Shown here in pieces: positions 50,649-59,062 of a stretch of 64,000 nucleotides of DNA (position 1 is the first letter of the stretch; each line of letters opens with the position of its first letter). A program made the translations under genes and the position numbers. The notes below the pieces were generated by a model. It saw only the letters and a list, made by a program, of their open reading frames with translations, was not told the DNA's origin and searched no databases. Source of the stretch: Microbacterium hibisci (GTDB lineage Bacteria > Actinomycetota > Actinomycetes > Actinomycetales > Microbacteriaceae); contig NZ_JADIJC010000004.1 in assembly GCF_015278255.1 (NCBI RefSeq), positions 372,001 to 436,000 on the forward strand. Direction: 5' to 3'.

Positions 50649-52427
50649 GTGTCGAAACATCCCCTCCCGGCGCTCGCCGCCGCCATCACCGGAGCCCTCG
50701 CCGTCGGCCTGGTCGCCGCGCCGCCGGCCCTCGCGGCATCCGAGGATGCCACCCCCACCACCACGATCAACGGCTACCGCAACGTCGGCTACTACGGCCA
50801 GTGGCGTGCGACCGGCGAGGCGCAGGCCACGCTCAAGCGCCTGTTCGTCGACGGTGCGGCGGGCGCGAACCTCACCCATCTGAACTACTCGTTCGGCAAC
50901 ATCGCCGGGGATCTGGACGCGCTCGATGCCGCCCGCGCCGCCGGGGCGCAGGGTCTCGACGACGTCGAGCCGTACACGTGCTTCATCTCCGACACCCCGG
51001 CGGCAGGCCCCGGCCAGACCGACACCGCGGGCGACGCCGACAGCGACTTCGTGCACGCCCTCACCGCCGAGCAGTCCGTGCTCGGCATCGCCGACACCGC
51101 CACGCAGAAGCTCGCCGGCAATTTCAATCAGCTCGCCCAGCTCAAGCGCCTGCACCCCGACCTCAAGGTCAACGTGTCGCTCGGCGGGTGGTCGTGGTCG
51201 AAGTCGTTCTCCAAAGCCGTCGCCACCGCCGAGCGACGCGCGGCGCTCGCCGAGTCGTGCATCGACCTTTACATCCGCGGCGATCTTCCGGTGATCGACG
51301 GGCGCGGCGGCGCGGGCGCCGCGGCCGGCATCTTCGACGGCTTCGACCTCGACTGGGAGTGGCCGGGTGCGCCCGACTGGGCGCAGGAGGTCGGCAACTC
51401 GGTCGACCCGGTCAACGACAGAGCCAACTTCATCGCGTTCGCGGCCGAGCTGCGCGCTCAGCTCGATGCGCTCGAGGCCGAGACCGGCGCCGACTACGAG
51501 ATCTCGGCGTTCCTGCCGGCCGGGCCGACGCAGATCAACGCCGGCGGCTGGAACAGCCCCGAGCTCTGGGCGAGCCTCGACTACGGCAACCTGCAGGGCT
51601 ACGACCTGTGGGGCTCGTGGACGCCCGAGACCGGGCATCAGGGCAACGTGTACGGCGATCCCGCCCACAACTGGGGGCTCGGGCTCGACACCGTCGTCGC
51701 CTCGTACGTCAACGCCGGCGTCGAGCCGTCGAAGCTGAACCTCGGTCTCGCCGCGTACGGGCAGGGATGGACGGATGCCGAACCCGAGCCCTGGACCTTG
51801 TCCGGCGGCGGCATCGGCCAGATCACGTGGGACCAGCTGAAGGCCCGTGACCTCGAGATCCACCACGAGCGCACCGTCGACGGCCGCTTCAATGCGACGT
51901 GGGGCTACGACGCCGGCGCGCGCCAGTTCTGGTCGTTCGACGACGAGGTCGCGGTGGCCGAGAAGACCGCCTGGGCGCTGTCGAAGGGTCTCGGCGGCGT
52001 GGACTTCTGGGAGGTCGGCAACGACGTCGCGGGCGATCTCTCGTCGGCGTCTGCCGCCGTCCTGCGGGCCGCGGCCCCGGGGCCCGTCGCCGGTGGGGAG
52101 CTGCTGTCGTGCGCGACCACTCCGGATGCCGCGGCCCAGCCGTGGAACGCCGGCACGACGTACCGGGGCGGCGAGCTCGTGTACCTCGACGGACGCGTGT
52201 TCGAAGCGCAGTGGTACGCCAAGGGCGACGAGCCGGGCACTTCGGTCCGCGGCCCGTGGAGCACCCTCACCGCGTGCGGCGTCGACCCCGACACGGTGCA
52301 GGACTGGTACGCCGACCGCATCTACGTCAAGGGTGACCAGGTCGTCTTCGACGGCGTCACCTTTACGGCGCAGTGGTGGAGCCGCAACGACATCCCCGGA
52401 GGCAAGCACAGCCCCTGGAAGCGCTGA
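50649..52427 (+). CDS. Secreted chitinase, GH18 with two C-terminal chitin-binding modules
   Basis: A 592-residue secreted enzyme. Signal peptide HPLPALAAAITGALAVGLVAAPPALAA; GH18 domain with VGYYGQWRATG and the catalytic motif FDGFDLDWEW (Glu near residue 236). Two CBM5/12-type modules at the C-terminus: residues ~495-541 (QPWNAGTTYRGGELVYLDGRVFEAQWYAKGDEPG) and ~549-592 (QDWYADRIYVKGDQVVFDGVTFTAQWWSRNDIPGG). GTG 50649 after AAGGAG is used. It should degrade extracellular chitin. No export or uptake partner genes lie next to it. Confidence 0.93.
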   Translation: MSKHPLPALAAAITGALAVGLVAAPPALAASEDATPTTTINGYRNVGYYGQWRATGEAQATLKRLFVDGAAGANLTHLNYSFGNIAGDLDALDAARAAGAQGLDDVEPYTCFISDTPAAGPGQTDTAGDADSDFVHALTAEQSVLGIADTATQKLAGNFNQLAQLKRLHPDLKVNVSLGGWSWSKSFSKAVATAERRAALAESCIDLYIRGDLPVIDGRGGAGAAAGIFDGFDLDWEWPGAPDWAQEVGNSVDPVNDRANFIAFAAELRAQLDALEAETGADYEISAFLPAGPTQINAGGWNSPELWASLDYGNLQGYDLWGSWTPETGHQGNVYGDPAHNWGLGLDTVVASYVNAGVEPSKLNLGLAAYGQGWTDAEPEPWTLSGGGIGQITWDQLKARDLEIHHERTVDGRFNATWGYDAGARQFWSFDDEVAVAEKTAWALSKGLGGVDFWEVGNDVAGDLSSASAAVLRAAAPGPVAGGELLSCATTPDAAAQPWNAGTTYRGGELVYLDGRVFEAQWYAKGDEPGTSVRGPWSTLTACGVDPDTVQDWYADRIYVKGDQVVFDGVTFTAQWWSRNDIPGGKHSPWKR

Positions 52428-52617
52428 CCTCGCTTCCGCCGACACGGCGGGCGTCCTCGAGAGGGGCGCCCGCCGTGCGCGTTCACACTCGTGCGTCGTG
52501 CCGTTGCCGGGGCTGCTCGCGCGCTCGGCCCCTTCCGGCGGCCCCGCGCCGGTGGTATAGGTGAGTCCATCGACGACGGCGTCGATCGGCTGGGGAGTCG
52601 AGGGACTGGGGGTTTCG

Positions 52618-53514
52618 ATGGACGCATCATCGGTGCGCGCGCACGCGCACGAACGCGGGAGGTCGGTCGCGGCGCTGATCGCGATCTTCATGGCGGTGTG
52701 CCTCGTCGCCGTCGCAACGCCGGCCGACCCGGCGGGGGCGGCGCAGGTGGTGGCCGCCAAACCCGGCGGCGGCGGTGGCGCCGGCAACGGCGGCGGCAAG
52801 CCGGGCGGCGGGGGCGGTACGACCGAGCCCGTCTACGCGGCGGTCGGCGACTCGTTCGCGGCCGGAGTGGGTGCCGGGAGCTACCTCGACACCTCGTGCT
52901 ACCGCAGTTCCCGGAGCTACCCGAAGCTGCTGGACGCCGACACCGACAAGCTCCTGTCGGCATTCCTCGCCTGCTCCGGGGCGAACACGTCGGCGGTCGT
53001 CGGCCAGGTCGCGGGCGTTCCCGCAGGTGCGGCGCTGGTCACCGTGACCGTCGGCGGCAACGACGTCGGCTTCGCCGACGTGATGCAGAACTGCTTCGTG
53101 CTGCCCAACTCGACGTGCGCGTCGAAGATCGCCGCCGCCTCGGCGATCGCCACCTCCGACGCGTTCGCTGCGAACATCGCCGGCGTGATCACGGCGATCA
53201 AGGTCAAAGCCCCGGCCGCACGGGTCGTCGTCGCCGGCTATCCGCTGCTGTTCGCGCTCACCAACGGCGTCAACACCAAGTACTCGTGGGCGGATGAGGT
53301 CAACGCGCAGACCGTGGTGCTGAACGACCGGATCCAGGCGATCGCGCTCGCGAACGGCGCGGCGTTCATCGATGTCGAAGACGACTTCGCCGGCCACGGC
53401 ATCGGCAGCTCGGCACCGTGGATCAACGACTGGAGCTGGTTCAACACCACCAACGGCTTCCATCCGAACGCGTCGGGCTACATCGCGTACGCCGCCGCCA
53501 TCCGCGCGGGCTGA
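52618..53514 (+). CDS. Secreted SGNH/GDSL hydrolase
   Basis: A 298-residue secreted esterase/lipase. Signal region ALIAIFMAVCLVAVATPADPAGAAQ, a Gly-rich linker (residues ~49-68), then YAAVGDSFAAG with the nucleophile Ser79, the Gly-containing oxyanion loop, VGGNDVGF (block III) and the C-terminal NGFHPN with catalytic Asp/His spacing. It resembles Streptomyces SGNH lipases. ATG 52618 has GGGGG upstream; the GTG at 52561 is in frame but lies at a likely -10 region. Substrate unknown. Confidence 0.88.
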   Translation: MDASSVRAHAHERGRSVAALIAIFMAVCLVAVATPADPAGAAQVVAAKPGGGGGAGNGGGKPGGGGGTTEPVYAAVGDSFAAGVGAGSYLDTSCYRSSRSYPKLLDADTDKLLSAFLACSGANTSAVVGQVAGVPAGAALVTVTVGGNDVGFADVMQNCFVLPNSTCASKIAAASAIATSDAFAANIAGVITAIKVKAPAARVVVAGYPLLFALTNGVNTKYSWADEVNAQTVVLNDRIQAIALANGAAFIDVEDDFAGHGIGSSAPWINDWSWFNTTNGFHPNASGYIAYAAAIRAG

Positions 53515-53528
53515 CACAGGCGGAAGGG

Positions 53529-53557
53529 GACGGATGCCGGGGCCCCCGGCATCCGTC
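53529..53557. terminator. Terminator between the SGNH hydrolase and TetR genes
   Basis: GACGGATGCCGGGG and CCCCGGCATCCGTC form a 14-bp stem around one base, between convergent genes. Confidence 0.85.
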
Positions 53558-53574
53558 ATCGCCGCCGAGTCGGA

Positions 53575-54234
53575 TCAGGTCGTGGCCGCGCCGATCGACG
53601 CGACCATCGCCGGGTCCGCGCCGAGTGAGGTGAGCCGTGCGCGGAGCGCGGCTTCGGCGCGGCCGTAGGGCTCGACGCTCGCGTGGAGCAGCGAGCGGGT
53701 GTTGGCCGCCTCGAGGAACGACACCATCTCGAACGTGAGCTGCCGCGCGTCGTCGAGCAGGGGGAGCTCGCCGGCCGCCATCGCGTGCTCGATGCTGGAA
53801 GTGAGGTAGTCCTCCCACTCGCCGGAGGCGGCCACGATCGCGTCGCGCACCACGCCCTGCTTCGCGTCGAACTCGACCGAGGTCGCGGCGAAGAAGCAGC
53901 CGCCGCTGAAGACCCGGTCGCGGGAGTAGGCCAGCCAGTCCGCCAGCAGCGCGCAGACCCGGACGAGTCCGCGCGGCGTGCGCGCACGAGCCGGCGCGAC
54001 GACCCGGTCGATGAACACCTCACGCGCCGCCGCGACGACGGCGAGCTGCAGCTGCTCCTTGGAGCCGAACAGCGTGGCGATGCCGCTCTTGCTGTGCCCC
54101 GAGGCATCCGCCAGCCGGCCGATCGTGAGCCCGTCGAGACCGTCGATCGTCGCCGTGTCGACGGCGTGGGACAGGACGGCGCGGCGTGACTCGTCGCCTC
54201 GTAGGCGGCGGCGGTCAACCGGGGCTTGTGTCAC
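53575..54234 (-). CDS. TetR-family regulator
   Basis: A 219-residue repressor. The helix-turn-helix is IDGLDGLTIGRLADASGHSKSGIATLFGSKEQLQLAVV; the ligand-binding half contains GGCFFAATSVEFDAKQGVVRDAIV, the signature of a TetR subgroup with C-terminal TetR_C-like domain. GTG 54234 has TAAACT six bases upstream and no ribosome site. It is divergent from the hydrolase gene and should control both via the duplicated operators. Confidence 0.9.
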   Translation of the reverse strand: MTQAPVDRRRLRGDESRRAVLSHAVDTATIDGLDGLTIGRLADASGHSKSGIATLFGSKEQLQLAVVAAAREVFIDRVVAPARARTPRGLVRVCALLADWLAYSRDRVFSGGCFFAATSVEFDAKQGVVRDAIVAASGEWEDYLTSSIEHAMAAGELPLLDDARQLTFEMVSFLEAANTRSLLHASVEPYGRAEAALRARLTSLGADPAMVASIGAATT

Positions 54235-54250
54235 GCCGTCAGTTTACCGT

Positions 54251-54288
54251 ACGATCGTTCGTATTCATAAGCACGACCGTTCGTATTC
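54251..54288. promoter_or_regulatory. Two operator copies in the TetR/hydrolase divergent region
   Basis: ACGATCGTTCGTATTC at 54251-54266 and ACGACCGTTCGTATTC at 54273-54288 are near-identical, 22 bases apart (about two helical turns). Each core is nearly palindromic (ACGA(T/C)CGTTCGT). The first overlaps the tetR promoter. Confidence 0.65.
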
Positions 54289-54304
54289 TTCCGATCGGAG
54301 CATC

Positions 54305-55243
54305 ATGGATCTCGCAGTGAACGCCGCCGGCTCGTACGTCCGCGCTGTCAGCGCGCTGTCTCCACGCTGGGGCGCCGCCGTCGCGATGCCGCTGTTCGGC
54401 CACGTCTCTCGGGCCCGACCGGTGCATCGCGATGACGAGCAGACGATGTCGCGGGCCCGGCGCGGCACGCTGCGCATCGCCGGGGTCGACCGCAGCGGTG
54501 TCGAGGTCGAGACCTACGAGTGGGGAGCCGGCGCTCGCACCGTCGTCCTCGCCCACGGCTGGAACGGTCGCGCGAGCCAGTTCACGGTGCTCGTGCGCGA
54601 TCTCGTGGCCGAGGGCTACCGCGTCGTCGCGTTCGACGCTCCGGCGCACGGCGCGTCGGGCGGTCGTCGGACGTACCTCGTGGACTGGCTCGACGTGTTC
54701 GCGCTGCTCCAGGAGCGGCACGGCGCCTTCGACGCGGTCGTCGGCCACTCCTTCGGCGGCCTCGCCGCGCTCGTCGGCGTCGCCGGGGGAACGGATGCCG
54801 CACGAGTCGTGACGATCGCGGCACCGGCGGACGCCGATCTGCTGCTGGATCAGTTCCAGGCGATGCTCCGCTACCCCGACGCCGTCTCGCAGCGGATGCG
54901 CGAGCGCTTCGCGAGCCGCTACTTCGCGGGTCAGCCCGACCCGTTCGCGTGGCTGTCGAGCGTGCGGCGACCGCTGGCCGCGGGGACCCCCCTGCTGGTG
55001 GCGCACGACGAAGGCGACCGCGTGGTGCCGTTCGCCGAGGCCGGGCGCATCGTGGCGGCTCACCCCGGCGCGGAACTGCTGGCGACCAGCCGGCTCGGGC
55101 ACAGCCGCATCCTCTCGGCCGACGTCGTGCTCGACGCGGTGCTGCAGCACCTCGAGGCCCCGGTCGCCCAGGGCGGGTTGCTCACCCAGGCGACACCGCT
55201 CCCGACGGCGGACGAGCGGAGCGAGGTGTCGGTCGCGGCGTAG
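54305..55243 (+). CDS. Alpha/beta hydrolase
   Basis: A 312-residue protein. After an N-terminal helical region (~60 residues), the core has VVLAHGWNGRASQFTVLVRDLVAEGYRVVAFDAPAHGAS (oxyanion region), the nucleophile elbow VGHSFGG (Ser149), AHDEGDRVVPFAEA with a catalytic Asp and a C-terminal SRLGHSRIL with the catalytic His. GGAG precedes ATG 54305. Controlled with the adjacent TetR gene. Substrate unknown. Confidence 0.88.
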   Translation: MDLAVNAAGSYVRAVSALSPRWGAAVAMPLFGHVSRARPVHRDDEQTMSRARRGTLRIAGVDRSGVEVETYEWGAGARTVVLAHGWNGRASQFTVLVRDLVAEGYRVVAFDAPAHGASGGRRTYLVDWLDVFALLQERHGAFDAVVGHSFGGLAALVGVAGGTDAARVVTIAAPADADLLLDQFQAMLRYPDAVSQRMRERFASRYFAGQPDPFAWLSSVRRPLAAGTPLLVAHDEGDRVVPFAEAGRIVAAHPGAELLATSRLGHSRILSADVVLDAVLQHLEAPVAQGGLLTQATPLPTADERSEVSVAA

Positions 55244-55252
55244 GTCCGCGGT

Positions 55253-57421
55253 TCAGAAGAGCCGGGCGGATGCCTCGGACCCGGGTGCCGCCGGCCGCGC
55301 CGCCGCCGCCCGGAGCGAGGTCGCCGCTCGCCCGCGCGAGGTCGTGATGATCGGCGGCGCGCTGCGGGCGTCGGCCCGGTCGGCCAAGCCCGCGACGGGC
55401 GTGCCTCGCGGATGCTCCTCCTCGGCGCGTCCGTCGAGGCCGTGGACGCGCAGCAGCGGCCGGACCCTCCGGGCGAGCCAGGCCCGGTAGGCCTTGGGTG
55501 CGTTGGCCGTCGCGCCCGGGTACAGCCCGCGGTACGACGAGACGAGTTCCGGATGCCGCTCCGCGAGCCACTCCAGGAACCACTGCTTCGCTCCCGGCCG
55601 TAGGTGCAGTGCGCCGTACACGACCCGGACGGCGCCGGCCTCTTTGATGCGGGTGAGGGCGTGGTCGATCGCGGCGATCGAATCGGTCAGGTGGGGGATG
55701 ATCGGCATGAGGAACACCGTCACGCGGAAGCCGGCCTCGGTCGCGGCGCGCACGGTCTCGAGGCGCGCGGTCGCGTTGGGGGTGCCGGGCTCGATGAGGT
55801 GCTGCAGCTCGTCGTCGAACACCGCGATCGACATCGCGAGCGTCACGTGCACGTTCTTCGCGGCATCCGTCAGCAGCGGCAGATCCCGCCGCAGCAGCGT
55901 GCCCTTGGTGAGGATCGAGAACGGCGTCCCCGACTCGGTGAGCGCCGAGACGATGCCCGGCATCAGCTTGTAGCGGCCTTCGGCCCGCTGGTACGGGTCG
56001 GTGTTCGTGCCGAGCATGACCGGCTCGCGATGCCAGCTGCCGCGGCGCAGCTCCTTCTCGAGCACTTCGGCGACGTTGATCTTGACCACGACCTGGGTGT
56101 CGAAGTCGCGCCCGGCATCGAGTTCGAGGTACTCGTGCGTGCCCCGCGCGAAGCAGTTGTGACTGATCACGCCGTTGGCGATGAAATCACCCGTGGAGGT
56201 TGTGATGTCGACCATGTCGATGGTCTCTCCGAGATCCTCGATCGACACGATCCTCAGCGGTGCATCGGACTTCACGGCGTCACCGATGAGGCTCAGTTTG
56301 CGTGTGATCGCGGGATTCGTCAGTTCGAAGAACCGCCGCCGCGCCGCGAGTCCGCCCAGCAGGCGGATGTTGCTGACCCCGTTGCTGCGAGGTGCCTCCT
56401 GCACGAATGCGAAGCCGTGACTGCGGAGCGCCGAGCCGATGCGGGACAGTATCGCTGCATCGGAGTTGGCGATTCGCATGATGCCACGACTGCAACTGCC
56501 CTCGGCATCGAAGATCCCTGCCAGGAATCCGCGTGACCACTCGGTCGACGGCGCTTCGGGCCACGTGATGATGTCGGTGATCGCTTCGTAGTCGGCTCGC
56601 TTGGAGGTGAAGATGCCGTTCACTGCACGTCGCGTCGACGTGCCGGTGGTGAACGGTCGCAATGTGGTCGCCACCCCCGCTTCGTCCAGGAATCCGCGCG
56701 AGCGCGACAGTGCCTCGGAATCCGCCAGCGCCAACCGGAATCGGTGCGCCGTGTAGGAGCCGCTCCCGTCGGAGCGGCTGTAGCGCCGCTTCAACATCAT
56801 CGCGTCGCCGCGGATCATGCCGCACAGGTAGCCCTGACGGTAGTCCGCCGTTTCACGCGCGCCCCGAGCCGGACCGCCGATCCCGAAACCCAGAAGCTTG
56901 TTGTTCGTCGTGAGGTACGGCCTCTGGGGCGACCCCGCCGGCGCCGGCTGCACGAACTTCCAGCCGCGCTCCGTCAAGAACCGGTGATCGCCGCTCGCCA
57001 CGAGCTCGGTGCCGTCCGCCAGGGTCACCCGGTACGCACGCTTGCGCGTCCCCCACTGAGCGGAGACCTTCGACGGGACGTAGCGGCGATACGCGCCCTC
57101 TCGGCGGGTGCCGACGACCACATCGCCGGGGCGCACGTCCGCGATGCGCTTGCTGCGCCCGTCGGCCATCAGCACCTGCGTATCGGGATGCAGGCAGTAC
57201 ACGCACGCATGACTGCAGCCCCGATACGGGTTCACGGTCCAGTCGAAGGGCATGGCCGAGGCGCTCGGCACATGGTTCAGGGCCGACTTGGCGAGAACCT
57301 CGTGGAACGTCACGCCGGCGAACTCGGGAGTGGTCACCGAGCGCACGAGACCGTTCAGCTGCTCGAGGCCGGGCAGGGCCGCGGCATCCGCCACTCCGAG
57401 TTCCTGACCCTGCCACCGCAT
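55253..57421 (-). CDS. Rv2578c-family radical SAM protein interrupted by an intein
   Basis: A 722-residue precursor. Extein: MRWQGQELGVADAAALPGLEQLNGLVRSVTTPEFAGVTFHEVLAKSALNHVPSASAMPFDWTVNPYRGCSHACVY to residue 75, then CFARGTHEYLELDAGRDFDTQVVVKINVAEVLEKELRR onward from 423, as in mycobacterial Rv2578c-like radical SAM enzymes. After splicing the protein has ~375 residues. The [4Fe-4S] cysteines C69, C73 and C423 form C-x3-C-x2-C only after the intein (76-422) is removed. TDPYQRAEGRYKLMPGI and LTKGTLLRRDLPLL belong to the SAM core. The start ATG 57421 is chosen over an ATG 30 bases upstream because homologues begin MRW. The reaction is unknown. Confidence 0.92.
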   Translation of the reverse strand: MRWQGQELGVADAAALPGLEQLNGLVRSVTTPEFAGVTFHEVLAKSALNHVPSASAMPFDWTVNPYRGCSHACVYCLHPDTQVLMADGRSKRIADVRPGDVVVGTRREGAYRRYVPSKVSAQWGTRKRAYRVTLADGTELVASGDHRFLTERGWKFVQPAPAGSPQRPYLTTNNKLLGFGIGGPARGARETADYRQGYLCGMIRGDAMMLKRRYSRSDGSGSYTAHRFRLALADSEALSRSRGFLDEAGVATTLRPFTTGTSTRRAVNGIFTSKRADYEAITDIITWPEAPSTEWSRGFLAGIFDAEGSCSRGIMRIANSDAAILSRIGSALRSHGFAFVQEAPRSNGVSNIRLLGGLAARRRFFELTNPAITRKLSLIGDAVKSDAPLRIVSIEDLGETIDMVDITTSTGDFIANGVISHNCFARGTHEYLELDAGRDFDTQVVVKINVAEVLEKELRRGSWHREPVMLGTNTDPYQRAEGRYKLMPGIVSALTESGTPFSILTKGTLLRRDLPLLTDAAKNVHVTLAMSIAVFDDELQHLIEPGTPNATARLETVRAATEAGFRVTVFLMPIIPHLTDSIAAIDHALTRIKEAGAVRVVYGALHLRPGAKQWFLEWLAERHPELVSSYRGLYPGATANAPKAYRAWLARRVRPLLRVHGLDGRAEEEHPRGTPVAGLADRADARSAPPIITTSRGRAATSLRAAAARPAAPGSEASARLF
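56156..57196 (-). mobile_element. Full-length intein with LAGLIDADG homing endonuclease domain
   Basis: 347 residues from Cys76 to Asn422 of the radical SAM precursor. N-terminal block: CLHPDTQVLMADGRSKRIADVRPGDVVVG; block B His in VASGDHRFLTERGWKF; C-terminal blocks DMVDITTSTGDFIANGVISHN with penultimate His and terminal Asn, followed by Cys+1. All residues for standard splicing are present. In the middle YLCGMIRGDA and FLAGIFDAEG are two LAGLIDADG-type motifs, so it can probably home. Base composition is lower in GC than the flanks by eye, consistent with transfer. Confidence 0.93.
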
Positions 57422-57541
57422 GGAACAATGAGAACAAAGATTCGAATGCACGTCAAGGCGTCGGGCTGGAGTGATCGAACATCGACGAGTCGACCGCGCT
57501 CCGCCTGGCCGAATGCGACCGACTCAGGTAAGAATGGCACC

Positions 57542-58918
57542 GTGACGGAGCCAGGCGGGCTCGTTACCCCCCGAGCCGCCCCCGAGACTCGTCGCGCCGC
57601 CCGGGCGATGCGCGAAGAGGCCGAGCGGCGTGCCCGCACGGGGGATTCCCGGGACGTCGAACCGGCTTCCATGCCCCGCCCCGAGACCCTCGCGCCCATC
57701 GCCGACGTCGTCGTGTTCGAGCTCCCGAGCGATGACTTCGTGCCGACCTCTGCCGCGGCCGCCGCACCCTCCGCGCTGCCGGTCGAGCTGCGCGTCACGC
57801 CGACGCCACCCACCGGGGAGGGTCGTCGGCAGGCGGCCGCGGCCGCGGCCGCGGCGGCGCCGCAGGCGCGCGTGCGTGGCCGGGATCGTGCGCGCAGGAC
57901 ATCCCGCCCTGCGTGGAGCGAGCGCCGCGCGGCGCGCGCCGCCGAGCTGCTCCACGTCGACGAAGACGCGCAGCCGGTGCGGCACGCGCGGCCTCGCCTG
58001 CTGACGCGCCGGATCGCGGTCGTCGCCGGCCTCACCGCGGGGGCGGCGCTGCTCATGGGATCGGCGGCGATGACAGCGATGATGCTGCCTCCGGCGACGG
58101 ACGCCGGCCCCGACGCGGCCGTGACGATGACCGCCGTGCAGCCGCAGAAGGTGGAGCAGCTTCCCGTGCCGGAGGTCTCGCAGACGCCGCCGGCCGCCGA
58201 CCTGTGCGCGCTCCCCGACGTGGTCGCCGCCCTGCAGACGGGGAACGACGAGGGGGCGATCGTCGCCGCGGGCGGCGGCGAGGCCTTCCGCGCCGCGGTC
58301 GTCGACGGCAGGGCTTCGTGCGTCGACCTCGGCGACTCGTCGCGCATCTGGACCGTCGTCGACAAGATCCGCGCGGCGAATCCCATCGACTACCGCCCGA
58401 GCGGGCTCGTGCTGCCCGACGGCGTGCGCAACATCGAGGGCGGGGCACTGCGTGCGGACGCGGCATCCGCCCTCGCCTCGCTCGTGACCGCCGCCCGTGA
58501 CGCCGGCGTGGGCGAGATCGCCCTCGAGAGCGGCTTCCGGTCGTACGAGACCCAGCAGGCGACGTACGGGCGCCACTTCGCCGAGCGCGGCGAAGGCGCC
58601 GACCAGGTGAGCGCGCGCCCCGGGTACAGCGAGCATCAGCTCGGCCTCGGGGCCGACGTCGTCGCGTGTGCGGGTGCGTGCGGCACCCTCGACCAGCTGG
58701 CCGCCACCGCGCAGGGGCAGTGGGTCGCCGACCACGCATGGGAGCACGGCTGGATCGTGCGGTACCTCGACGGCAAGACGCCGGTGACCGGCTACACCGC
58801 CGAGCCGTGGCATCTGCGCTTCATCGGTCCCGAGCTCGCGCGGGCGTATCACGACGGCGGCTGGACCTCGCTCGAGGAGTTCTTCGCGCTCGACCCCGCC
58901 CCCGACTACGCGGGCTGA
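57542..58918 (+). CDS. M15 family D-alanyl-D-alanine carboxypeptidase (VanY-like), membrane anchored
   Basis: A 458-residue protein: long cytoplasmic N-terminus (to ~155) with Arg/Ala/Pro-rich disorder, one transmembrane helix IAVVAGLTAGAALLMGSAAMTAMM (about 158-185), linker, and an extracellular M15B domain. Zinc and catalytic motifs: GYSEHQLGLGADV (about 360-371, ligands His and Asp) and AEPWHLRFIG (about 419-426, catalytic Glu and ligand His). GSGFRSYETQQATYGRHF-like SGFRSYETQQATY precedes. It should trim peptidoglycan stem peptides. GTG 57542 follows TAAGAAT by 6 bases, no ribosome site; may be leaderless. Confidence 0.88.
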   Translation: MTEPGGLVTPRAAPETRRAARAMREEAERRARTGDSRDVEPASMPRPETLAPIADVVVFELPSDDFVPTSAAAAAPSALPVELRVTPTPPTGEGRRQAAAAAAAAAPQARVRGRDRARRTSRPAWSERRAARAAELLHVDEDAQPVRHARPRLLTRRIAVVAGLTAGAALLMGSAAMTAMMLPPATDAGPDAAVTMTAVQPQKVEQLPVPEVSQTPPAADLCALPDVVAALQTGNDEGAIVAAGGGEAFRAAVVDGRASCVDLGDSSRIWTVVDKIRAANPIDYRPSGLVLPDGVRNIEGGALRADAASALASLVTAARDAGVGEIALESGFRSYETQQATYGRHFAERGEGADQVSARPGYSEHQLGLGADVVACAGACGTLDQLAATAQGQWVADHAWEHGWIVRYLDGKTPVTGYTAEPWHLRFIGPELARAYHDGGWTSLEEFFALDPAPDYAG

Positions 58919-59062
58919 GCCGCGGCGCCGACACCTCGGCGGATGACGGATGCCGAGGCTCGTGGCCTCCGTTCACCTGAAACTGAGTACCATACGAGGT
59001 GAGATGCAATTCCACCGGGGATGCAGCTCCACAGACACTCGAGGACGAGAGGAAGGCGCACC

